From Candidatus Dadabacteria bacterium UBA2774 (GTDB lineage Bacteria > Desulfobacterota_D > UBA1144 > Nemesobacterales > UBA2774), in assembly GCA_002352485.1 (NCBI GenBank), contig DEIM01000185.1, positions 673 through 16,671 of the forward strand: a DNA stretch of 15,999 bases, written 5' to 3'. Position 1 is the first letter of the stretch; the number at the start of each line of letters is the position of its first letter. Positions 1 to 5,854 of this stretch are shown piece after piece. Position numbers and translations under genes: made by a program. The notes under the pieces are model-generated. The model was not told the DNA's origin, did not search any database, and was given only the letters and a program-made list of their open reading frames with translations.

Positions 1-1
1 T

Positions 2-274
2 ATCGGGGACGTATTTTCCAAGTTTGATAGTTTAGACGCGAGCTTCGGCAACATTTCAGTATCCCTAAGCGAAGATGAAAACGAGGATAAGCTCGCTTAT
101 ACAAAAGTAGGGATCAAGGCAGAAGGAATTAGAGGAGGCATACCTGAAACCCTACTGGGATCGGATGGCTCGTTTGACGATATTATGGTCACGCTTAAGA
201 AATCAACACTCGGCGGGTGGAAGATTATAGAGATAGAGGGGGTCAACAAATACGGGGAAACAGGTGTTTACTGA
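2..274 (+). CDS. C-terminal part of an unknown protein, possibly NTF2-like
   Basis: An open frame enters from the left edge and runs about 90 codons to a TGA at 272-274. The start lies outside the window. The peptide has no cysteines. It ends in a pattern of beta-strand-like stretches, VTLKKSTLGGWKIIEIEGV near the C-terminus. That ending resembles the last strands of NTF2/SnoaL-like folds or of other small periplasmic alpha+beta domains, but this is only an impression of fold and no family motif is present. It converges on the ABC ATPase gene, with 25 bases between the two stop codons. Its function is not recognised. It could be part of a longer multidomain protein. Confidence 0.6.
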   Translation: MGDVFSKFDSLDASFGNISVSLSEDENEDKLAYTKVGIKAEGIRGGIPETLLGSDGSFDDIMVTLKKSTLGGWKIIEIEGVNKYGETGVY

Positions 275-293
275 GTAATAGAATACAACTCAG
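271..293. terminator. Small hairpin between convergent genes
   Basis: CTGAGT at 271-276 is repeated inverted as ACTCAG at 288-293, with an 11-nt loop. It overlaps the TGA of the upstream partial gene and sits 6 bases before the end of the convergent ATPase gene. There is no T tract on either side, so if it terminates transcription it does so weakly. Confidence 0.25.
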
Positions 294-299
294 ATGAAT

Positions 300-1052
300 C
301 TAGTCCTCACCGTCCATCCTGCCCTCTATAAAATTTTTCAGTACTTCAATATCGGTATTTTGGGCCTCTTCTACTGTTCCGGTGAATACGATCTTACCTT
401 CGTGTAAGAACGCCAGTCTATCCGATATCTCAAAAGCACTTGCTACATCGTGAGTAATTATGACGCCGGTAATACCGAACTGGGCCTGCATGTCTCTTAT
501 GAGCTGGTTGATCCTGCTTATATTCGGAGGATCCAAGCCGGTGGTCGGCTCGTCGTAAAGGAGGATTTTCGGGTTCATGGCGAGTGCTCTTGCAAGCCCC
601 ACACGTTTTTTCATACCCCCGCTCAGATCAGCCGGCATCTTATCTTCTATACCGGGAAGGCCTACGTTTTGCAGATTTTTAGCTACGACTTCAGTAATTT
701 TATCCTCAGGGAAATCGGTATTTTCACGAAGCGGATATGCGATGTTTTCATAAACCGAGAGTGAATCGAACAAGGCCGCGCCCTGAAACAGCATACCCAT
801 CTTCTTTCTCACGTTTACAAGCTCCGCTTCACTCATATGCACTATATTCTCACCCTCGACTATTACATCCCCCGAGTCAGGTTTCAGAAGCCCGGTAATC
901 TCCTTAAGAAGTACGCTTTTACCGGAGCCGCTACCACCAAGGACGGTTATATTCTCACCCTTTTTTATGGAAAGAGTGACTCCCATATGCACGTCTTTTT
1001 CACCAAAGGACTTATAAACGTCCTTTATATCTACTATTATTCCGTTTTCCAT
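300..1052 (-). CDS. MlaF-like ABC transporter ATP-binding protein
   Basis: ATPase subunit of an ABC transporter, closest in style to MlaF/Ttg2A, which power phospholipid or organic-compound trafficking between the inner and outer membranes. In the 250-aa protein the Walker A is GGSGSGKS (39-46), the Q-loop Gln is about 90, the signature LSGGM is 143-147, the Walker B ILLYDEP is 163-169 and the switch His of ITHD is about 201. The signature followed by KKRVGLARAL and the DEPTTGLDP stretch are typical of the MlaF group. The ATG at 1052 has a modest GAGAA element just upstream. No MlaE permease, MlaD or MlaC gene is adjacent: the next gene upstream is divergent and the next downstream is convergent. 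The subunit is therefore encoded alone and its permease must lie elsewhere. ABC ATPase is certain; the Mla substrate class is inferred from sequence style. Confidence 0.9.
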   Translation of the reverse strand: MENGIIVDIKDVYKSFGEKDVHMGVTLSIKKGENITVLGGSGSGKSVLLKEITGLLKPDSGDVIVEGENIVHMSEAELVNVRKKMGMLFQGAALFDSLSVYENIAYPLRENTDFPEDKITEVVAKNLQNVGLPGIEDKMPADLSGGMKKRVGLARALAMNPKILLYDEPTTGLDPPNISRINQLIRDMQAQFGITGVIITHDVASAFEISDRLAFLHEGKIVFTGTVEEAQNTDIEVLKNFIEGRMDGED

Positions 1053-1113
1053 TTTCTCAGTGTCTGCTTATATGATAAATACAAGCTTAAGAGTCTTTGA
1101 AGAAGACCTATGC

Positions 1114-1142
1114 ATTCTAAATATACAACTACAATTTGTCAA
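1114..1142 (-). promoter_or_regulatory. Sigma70-type promoter of the MlaF-like gene
   Basis: Read on the minus strand, TTGACA (1142-1137) is followed after exactly 17 bases by TAGAAT (1119-1114), which is 11 of 12 matches to consensus. Transcription would start near 1107, giving an untranslated leader of about 55 bases before the ATG at 1052. This is the strongest promoter match in the window. Confidence 0.75.
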
Positions 1143-1236
1143 AATTTTGGGTAGCACCCTTGAAACTTATATAAATTGAAATATTCTCTAACTATTGCGT
1201 ACGAAGATGGAACGTTTATTCTTAACGCAGAATTAA

Positions 1237-1265
1237 TTGACTTTTATTTTGTACGGATGTATTAA
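1237..1265 (+). promoter_or_regulatory. Probable promoter of the methyltransferase gene
   Basis: TTGACT (1237-1242), a 17-base spacer, then TATTAA (1260-1265) in an AT-rich stretch. A start near 1272 would place the ATG at 1343 about 70 bases downstream. The 1053-1236 part of this divergent gap holds the ATPase promoter and nothing else I can identify. Confidence 0.5.
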
Positions 1266-1342
1266 TATTTTCTAGAATAATTTAGACATGCTGAAACGAA
1301 GCTTCTTAATCAAGCGTTTTGTTGCGGCTGGAATACAGTCAT

Positions 1343-1957
1343 ATGAAGAGAACGAACTCAGAGAATATAACGGATTTGGAACATAGTATTAAATTTGTAA
1401 CCCAATTTATTACTCACCCGACAAAAACAGGTGCGATACTCCCTTCGAGCAATAAGCTATGCGAGCTGATGACGGACATTGCGGAGCTTAATAAAGTTTC
1501 AACAGTGATTGAGTTCGGCCCCGGTACTGGGGTAATAACGGAAAAGGTGATGCAGAAGAAAGCGCCCGATACGACTTTCTTTGCACTTGAGATAAATGAG
1601 GCTTTTGTAGAGGCTACAAAAACAAGGTGCCCCGATGCGATTGTGTATCAATCGCCTGCGCAAAACGCAAGAAAACATCTCGAAATGCATGGCGAGAGTG
1701 GTTGTGACAGGATATTGAGCAGCCTGCCGTGGCTAACATTTGACGGAGACACACAGCAAGAGCTTATTGATACGATTTACGATGTGCTTCATCCTGGCGG
1801 AAAGTTCTTTACATACGCCTATGTACCGGGACTCATATTCCCCGCTGCCTGGCGTTTCAGGAAGAAGCTGAACGCGCGCTTTGATAAGGTAACGCAAAGT
1901 AAGATCATCTGGAGCAACGTACCACCCGCATTCGTGTATCAGGGCGAAAAAGCCTGA
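1343..1957 (+). CDS. SAM-dependent phospholipid-type methyltransferase
   Basis: Class I (Rossmann) methyltransferase of the group that includes phosphatidylethanolamine N-methyltransferase PmtA and rRNA-adenine-dimethylase-like folds. Motif I is EFGPGTG, residues 57-63 counted from the ATG. It is preceded by the characteristic N-terminal stretch KTGAILPSS, seen in PmtA-like enzymes. An acidic strand end (ALEIN) follows, then an SSLPWLTF stretch in the motif IV region, and LHPGGKFFTY is the motif VI region. At 204 aa it is of normal size for the family. An in-frame TTG at 1319 would add 8 residues but has no Shine-Dalgarno, whereas a GGA lies 10 bases before the ATG at 1343, so I prefer the ATG. 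The likely substrate is PE or a related lipid amine, by family analogy only. It neighbours an Mla-like ATPase but is transcribed divergently. Confidence 0.8.
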   Translation: MKRTNSENITDLEHSIKFVTQFITHPTKTGAILPSSNKLCELMTDIAELNKVSTVIEFGPGTGVITEKVMQKKAPDTTFFALEINEAFVEATKTRCPDAIVYQSPAQNARKHLEMHGESGCDRILSSLPWLTFDGDTQQELIDTIYDVLHPGGKFFTYAYVPGLIFPAAWRFRKKLNARFDKVTQSKIIWSNVPPAFVYQGEKA

Positions 1958-2021
1958 TTAATACTCAGTATCAACAACCAAAGACCTAGACTCCCTATTA
2001 ATACTTAAATCTCCCAAGCGC

Positions 2022-2050
2022 TTGACTTAATCCTAAATTTGTAGAAGAAT
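2022..2050 (+). promoter_or_regulatory. Candidate promoter of a short orphan transcription unit
   Basis: TTGACT (2022-2027), 17-base spacer, AAGAAT (2045-2050), so 9 of 12 matches. The predicted start is near 2057. No long plus-strand ORF follows before the terminator at 2165-2195. An alternative reading is that this is chance in AT-rich DNA and the terminator serves the methyltransferase gene. Confidence 0.4.
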
Positions 2051-2056
2051 AGATAG

Positions 2057-2197
2057 TGTAGTCAATTGACCTTTCTTCAAGTTTGATATGGAGGATCGGA
2101 GGGTGATTGTGAAGTCCTCCTTATCTTTCTTTATAGTATTGTGACAATCAATAAATAAGTTACTAAGGCCGGGACAGAACCCCCGGCCTTTTTTATT
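2057..2197 (+). ncRNA. Candidate small RNA or tiny-peptide mRNA
   Basis: A stretch of about 140 bases bounded by a promoter-like pair and a strong intrinsic terminator. It holds a perfect 10-bp palindrome GTCAATTGAC (2061-2070) at the presumed start. It also holds a hairpin in which GGAGGA (2090-2095) pairs with TCCTCC (2115-2120). The GGAGGA is a textbook Shine-Dalgarno and lies 8 bases before a GTG (2103) that opens a 13-codon ORF, MIVKSSLSFFIVL, ending at 2144. An in-frame ATG at 2088 would give 18 codons. The hairpin would therefore hide the ribosome site. It matches none of the well-known RNAs I can recognise by eye: no SRP tetraloop motif, and not RNase P or tmRNA. The call is inference from architecture. 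Confidence 0.35.
2165..2195 (+). terminator. Strong intrinsic terminator
   Basis: AAGGCCGGG (2165-2173) and CCCGGCCTT (2182-2190) form a 9-bp perfect stem with an 8-base loop, followed by a TTTT run. The T tract lies on the plus-strand side only, so it ends plus-strand transcription. It overlaps the last codons of the convergent nnrE gene, whose stop is at 2193. Confidence 0.8.
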
Positions 2198-2942
2198 TGT
2201 ATAGCAGTGCTGTCAGATACCGATTTCCAAAGGGAGGTCTATAATTAAGCCCGAGCCTCTCATAAACCGTAACCGGAATACCTATATCTGCCAGGAACAA
2301 GTCGCCTGAAATCTGAGGCAAGAGCCCTGTTTTTGGTAGTGCCAGCGTCATAGTGCTCTCTGCATTAATAAATTCCCCAGGCGACTGACCCGAAGTGGAG
2401 TCGATTCCCGAAGGTATATCCAAAGAAAGTACCGAGGCCCCTGAGCCATTAGCCCAGTTAATCATTTCAAGCACGGGACCGTGAGGAGCTGAACTCAGAC
2501 TGTAGCCTACTATTGCATCTATAATAAGCCTTGGTGGATCATCTCCCAACTCAGATAGTTTTAGAGCACGATTACCTGTGTTTTTATAAATCGCATACTG
2601 AAACGAAGGAACATCCCCTAGTCGTTCTACATTCGAGACTACAAGTTTCACATCTGCCCCTCTGTTAGCTAAATGACGCGCCGCGCATATACCTCCCCCT
2701 CCGTTTCCTCCCGTACCTGCAAGAACAACAATAGAGGTACTTGCCCATTTCTCACCGAGCATATCAATTGCCCTGAGTGCGAGGTTTCTGCCGGCGTTCT
2801 CCATCATCTGATATAGATTGGGGCCGGTCTCTTCAATTGCAATCCTGTCCACTTCGCGCATTTGTGCCTCTGTGACTGATGGCACCTCGATACCCGTATC
2901 CGTAAAATAACGATTATTCGGGGTTTCTTTTTCAGCGTTCAA
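2193..2942 (-). CDS. nnrE: NAD(P)H-hydrate epimerase (YjeF N-domain type)
   Basis: Epimerises the damaged S/R forms of hydrated NAD(P)H so that a dehydratase can restore the cofactor. The 249-aa protein has the YjeF_N layout: a helical N-terminus with a MREVDRIAIEETG stretch, then the glycine-rich GTGGNGGGG loop near residues 75-83, then the strand/Asp region LIIDAIVGYSL and the LSLDIPSGID segment. The usual GTG after the catalytic-region Asp is VGYSL here, a small departure. There is no C-terminal NnrD (ADP-dependent dehydratase) domain, whereas in many bacteria the two are fused, so nnrD must be separate. The start is a TTG at 2942, chosen because GGAGG sits at 2950-2954 with a 7-base spacing. 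No in-frame ATG has a comparable site. Confidence 0.88.
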   Translation of the reverse strand: MNAEKETPNNRYFTDTGIEVPSVTEAQMREVDRIAIEETGPNLYQMMENAGRNLALRAIDMLGEKWASTSIVVLAGTGGNGGGGICAARHLANRGADVKLVVSNVERLGDVPSFQYAIYKNTGNRALKLSELGDDPPRLIIDAIVGYSLSSAPHGPVLEMINWANGSGASVLSLDIPSGIDSTSGQSPGEFINAESTMTLALPKTGLLPQISGDLFLADIGIPVTVYERLGLNYRPPFGNRYLTALLYK

Positions 2943-2949
2943 AATTTAA

Positions 2950-2954
2950 CCTCC
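2950..2954 (-). promoter_or_regulatory. Shine-Dalgarno that fixes the TTG start of nnrE
   Basis: GGAGG on the minus strand, 7 bases before TTG (2942-2940). A nearby ATG overlapping this site is out of frame with the gene, so the TTG is the supported start. Confidence 0.65.
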
Positions 2955-2978
2955 ACATAAAGCTTGGTGTAAAAACAC

Positions 2979-3008
2979 TTGAAACGGCTTACAGAGTCAT
3001 ATTAAAAT
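2979..3008 (+). promoter_or_regulatory. Promoter of the ADC-like gene
   Basis: TTGAAA (2979-2984), 18-base spacer, TAAAAT (3003-3008). A start near 3015 leaves about 45 bases to the ATG at 3060. Its -10 overlaps that of the oppositely directed nnrE promoter candidate. Confidence 0.5.
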
Positions 3009-3027
3009 AGTAAAGGGTTGAATTCAA
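2999..3027 (-). promoter_or_regulatory. Candidate nnrE promoter, overlapping the opposing promoter
   Basis: On the minus strand TTGAAT (3027-3022), 17 bases, then TAATAT (3004-2999). The -35 lies inside a perfect 10-bp palindrome TTGAATTCAA (3018-3027). Both promoters in this gap use overlapping -10 boxes, so firing of one may hinder the other. Confidence 0.4.
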
Positions 3028-3059
3028 TCACCAAAATTAGAATTTAAGGAGATAGGGTT

Positions 3060-3875
3060 ATGACTATTATCACAAGAAGATTAATAGTTGGTTTGTTTTT
3101 AGTGGCAATTGCTTTAAGCTCGTTTGCAATTGGTAATAAGACACAGGCAGAGGACCTTCCTGGGCCTCAGCTGGTAACGGACACGTGGATGTTCATAGCG
3201 GCTTACAAAGCCGACCCCGAGACACTTAAAGCCATGCTTCCCGAGGGGCTCGAGCCAAACCCAGAGGGGCAGGTCGTAATAAATATGTATACAGTTCCTG
3301 AAGCGATTCAGACTTCGGGGTTCGGAGCATACACGCTCACGTACCTGACTGTAGAGCTTGCAGATCAGAACTCATATGTAATGGGCTCGGATATTACTTA
3401 TCCAGGCAGGTATTTTGTTCAGTACTTCAACAGCTCGCCAACGATGCGTGAGTTTACTGAGAAGATAGGTATACCGGTTGATGAGAGCACAAACGTTCTG
3501 ACTACAACAGAAGTAAAGGACGGGAAACTGACAGCAACTCTTACTGTCGACGGGAAACCCTTCATCGTATCCACTGCCGATGTTGGATCGGAGCTCGGCA
3601 ATTTTGGAGGTGGTCACTTAAACTACTTTGGCCTGATTCAAACTGAAGAAGAGGGCAAAACGACAAATAAAGTAGTTAAGTATCCGATACCCTGGAACGG
3701 CGGCGTAGTCGAAACCACAAACGCTAAAGTAGAGATCAAAGCCCCCGAAGGGCACACCTTAAATAAGCTTAAGCCACTTGCTGATCCAACATGGGCAATC
3801 TGGACAAAGGGGAGCTTCGTATATCCCCAGTATCAGGTCATTAACGAGTACACCACGGAAGCAGCTAAGAAATAA
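3060..3875 (+). CDS. Exported acetoacetate-decarboxylase-like protein
   Basis: 271 aa. It has a clear signal peptide (basic ITRRL, hydrophobic core at about 9-24, cleavage probably after the Ala-rich stretch near 30). The mature part resembles the acetoacetate decarboxylase (ADC) superfamily: the DPETLKAMLPEGLEPNPEG stretch, a central beta-rich region, and the YPGRYFVQYF segment (114-123) where ADC has its active-site strand. Known ADCs are cytosolic and use a Lys in a YPKK-like motif to form a Schiff base. Here that position reads P-G-R, so the decarboxylase lysine appears absent and the protein may be a binding protein or another ADC-fold enzyme. The start is firm: AAGGAG at 3046-3051, 8 bases before the ATG. 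A terminator-like hairpin follows, so it is probably monocistronic. Confidence 0.72.
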   Translation: MTIITRRLIVGLFLVAIALSSFAIGNKTQAEDLPGPQLVTDTWMFIAAYKADPETLKAMLPEGLEPNPEGQVVINMYTVPEAIQTSGFGAYTLTYLTVELADQNSYVMGSDITYPGRYFVQYFNSSPTMREFTEKIGIPVDESTNVLTTTEVKDGKLTATLTVDGKPFIVSTADVGSELGNFGGGHLNYFGLIQTEEEGKTTNKVVKYPIPWNGGVVETTNAKVEIKAPEGHTLNKLKPLADPTWAIWTKGSFVYPQYQVINEYTTEAAKK

Positions 3876-3888
3876 AAACGAAAAAACC

Positions 3889-3928
3889 GGGGCTGCATAA
3901 CTTTACACACCAATCAAAATGCGGCCCC
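3889..3928 (+). terminator. Terminator-like hairpin after the ADC-like gene
   Basis: GGGGCTGCAT (3889-3898) pairs with ATGCGGCCCC (3919-3928) over 10 bp with a single G-U pair and a 20-base loop. It starts 13 bases after the stop codon. The downstream TATTTAAA is only a weak T tract. An A-rich run precedes it, so it could also act on transcripts from the right. Confidence 0.6.
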
Positions 3929-4140
3929 TATTTAAACTCCTTGGCATTATCTACTAAGAGCTGATATAACCCCTTATAATGAAAACAAATTTGATTAAAT
4001 GCAATACATTGTGTATTGTGTCAGTGTAGTTGCGGATGTTATTGGAACTAAGGTACGCCAATAATGGTAGCCAATCTGAACTTAGCCCTTCCTGAGTATT
4101 ACCAGATCGGATCTACTGCTTTCGCAGTGTGAGGAGATAT
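3929..4140 (+). promoter_or_regulatory. Structured leader of the radical SAM gene
   Basis: About 210 bases without a long gene. They contain a perfect -10 TATAAT (3975-3980) with no good -35 at the right distance, and a perfect dyad CAATACA-TTG-TGTATTG (4002-4018). They also contain a 7-bp inverted repeat TTATTGG / CCAATAA (4039-4045, 4058-4064), and a small hairpin ACTGC-TTTC-GCAGT (4115-4128) directly before the AGGAG Shine-Dalgarno at 4132-4136. The conserved core expected of a cobalamin riboswitch is not seen. The 17-bp dyad just downstream of the -10 suits a repressor operator. Confidence 0.4.
4064..4132 (+). CDS. Possible 22-codon leader ORF
   Basis: ATG at 4064 opens a frame reading MVANLNLALPEYYQIGSTAF-AV and ending in TGA at 4130-4132, 8 bases before the radical SAM ATG at 4141. 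A TAAGG element lies about 10 bases upstream. It could be a coupled leader peptide or a chance ORF: no codon run or motif points to a specific attenuation mechanism. Confidence 0.2.
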   Translation: MVANLNLALPEYYQIGSTAFAV

Positions 4141-5799
4141 ATGCGAAAACTCAGGGTCGGCGTAGTAGACTTTATTACGAAATCACCTAATCGTTCTATG
4201 TGGTCTCGCGTAATGCACGCCAACATGGCGGGTATTATGCCTCAGGTCATAGCCACGTGGTGTGAACAAGAAGGCCATGACGTAGACTATTTCATATACA
4301 CGGGTTTTGAGAACCTTGTTACCGATGTTCCAAAAGATGTTGATATAGTATTTATAAGCTCGTTCACACAGTCGGCTATCCAGGCTTATGCCCTTAGCGC
4401 TAAATACAGGAAACACGGCGTAGTCACTGTACTCGGCGGACCCCACGCTCGCTGTTATCCTGAGGACGCAGTCAAGTATTTTGATTACGTGCTCGGACTT
4501 ACAGACAAGGAGATATGCCGGGACGTACTTCAGGACTGCTCACACTACAGCCCGATCGGTCAGCACCTTGCCGCAAAGAGCCAGCCTACTACTCTTCCGG
4601 GGGTGACGGAGCGCTGGAAGTATATTGCCAAAGCGCTTGAGAAAGCTACATCCCTGTTCAGAGTCGTCCCTATGATTGGAAGCCTCGGATGTCCCTACAG
4701 TTGCAGCTTTTGTATTGATGCAAGCGAAGCATATCAGCCTCTTGAATTTGAGGCGCTTAAAGAAGACCTCCGATTTGTACGAACAAAAATAAAGCGGCCG
4801 CTCATTAGCTGGTACGACCCGAATTTCGGCGTCCGGTTTGACGACTATATGAACGTTATAGAAGAAGCGGCACCAAAAAACAGTATCGACTTTATTGCTG
4901 AGAGCAGTCTTTCTCTTCTATCCGAGCCTCACTTAAAACGCCTTCAGGAGAACGGTTTCAAGGCGCTTCTGCCGGGAATAGAGTCTTGGTTCGACATGGG
5001 CAACAAATCAAAGACCGGCAGCAAGCAGGGAATTGAAAAAGTTAAGGCCGTCTCGGATCACATAAACTTAATCTTGAGCTATGTTCCGTATATGCAGACA
5101 AACTTTGTTGTAGGGCTGGATAGCGATAACGGGGCCGAGTCTTACGAGCTGACTAAGCGGTTCGTGGATATGGCACCGGCAGCTTTTCCCGCATACCCAC
5201 TCATTACAGCGTTTGGGAGAGCCGCCCCGCTAAACCTGGAATATCAGAAAGAGAATAGGATACTTGCGTTCCCGTTTCATTTTCTTAATAACAACCACGC
5301 TTCGAATGTTATCCCAAAGAACTACTCATGGCCTGAGTTTTATGACTTAATAATCGATCTGGCACGCTACTCATACTCATGGCGCGCAATCTATAACCGC
5401 TTCCGCACGACAACGAGCACAATCCCCCGCTGGATGAATTTTATGAGAGCTATTTCCACAGAGGGATCGGGAAGGATAAAATTCTATAAAAATATCAGGC
5501 GGATGCTGGATGAGGATAGGAAATTCAGAGACTTCTTTGAACAAGAGACAACGGTGATTCCGGATTTTTATATAAATATGATGAAGAAAGATCTGGGCCC
5601 GCTTTGGGAATACTTGCCAGACAGAGCTTATTACCACGACCCGTACGCGTATCTCAAATCGGAGACGGCAAAGAAGCAGAATGGGCATGCACATAAAGAG
5701 CCTTCTGATAATTCTATCATTATCGATGAGACGGCCACAGATATTCCTCTTGAAATCAGGGCAGGAGAACCTGTAGTTGTCCGGACTGCCAGCTCTTAA
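4141..5799 (+). CDS. B12-binding-type radical SAM protein
   Basis: 552-aa radical SAM enzyme with an N-terminal cobalamin-binding-like Rossmann domain (about 1-140, ending in LGGPHA at 98-103) and the [4Fe-4S] motif CPYSCSFC (Cys184, Cys188, Cys191). A TIM-barrel region runs to about residue 400, followed by a helical C-terminal extension and a polar tail. The DxHxxG cobalamin-ligand motif of base-off B12 proteins is not visible, so cobalamin may be bound base-on or not at all. Family members methylate, cyclise or rearrange unactivated carbons (hopanoids, chlorophyll precursors, natural products). The substrate here is unknown and no biosynthetic partners flank it. The frame also opens at a GTG at 4129, but AGGAG at 4132-4136 points to the ATG at 4141. 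It is probably a single-gene unit with the leader described upstream. Confidence 0.85.
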   Translation: MRKLRVGVVDFITKSPNRSMWSRVMHANMAGIMPQVIATWCEQEGHDVDYFIYTGFENLVTDVPKDVDIVFISSFTQSAIQAYALSAKYRKHGVVTVLGGPHARCYPEDAVKYFDYVLGLTDKEICRDVLQDCSHYSPIGQHLAAKSQPTTLPGVTERWKYIAKALEKATSLFRVVPMIGSLGCPYSCSFCIDASEAYQPLEFEALKEDLRFVRTKIKRPLISWYDPNFGVRFDDYMNVIEEAAPKNSIDFIAESSLSLLSEPHLKRLQENGFKALLPGIESWFDMGNKSKTGSKQGIEKVKAVSDHINLILSYVPYMQTNFVVGLDSDNGAESYELTKRFVDMAPAAFPAYPLITAFGRAAPLNLEYQKENRILAFPFHFLNNNHASNVIPKNYSWPEFYDLIIDLARYSYSWRAIYNRFRTTTSTIPRWMNFMRAISTEGSGRIKFYKNIRRMLDEDRKFRDFFEQETTVIPDFYINMMKKDLGPLWEYLPDRAYYHDPYAYLKSETAKKQNGHAHKEPSDNSIIIDETATDIPLEIRAGEPVVVRTASS

Positions 5800-5837
5800 T
5801 AAGATTTATAGCGGTTTTTCAGAAAATGTTCTTAAGC

Positions 5838-5843
5838 TATAAT
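5838..5843 (+). promoter_or_regulatory. -10 box giving a near-leaderless deiminase mRNA
   Basis: A perfect TATAAT ends 11 bases before the ATG at 5855. The -35 region 17 bases upstream is T-rich but not consensus. Transcription would start around 5850-5851, leaving only a few untranslated bases, and no Shine-Dalgarno precedes the ATG. Confidence 0.4.
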
Positions 5844-5854
5844 CTTTAATAACG

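Noticed and set aside
3929..4140. Cobalamin riboswitch upstream of the B12-type radical SAM gene
   Set aside because: I could not find the conserved B12-box region or the paired-arm layout. Only simple dyads are present.
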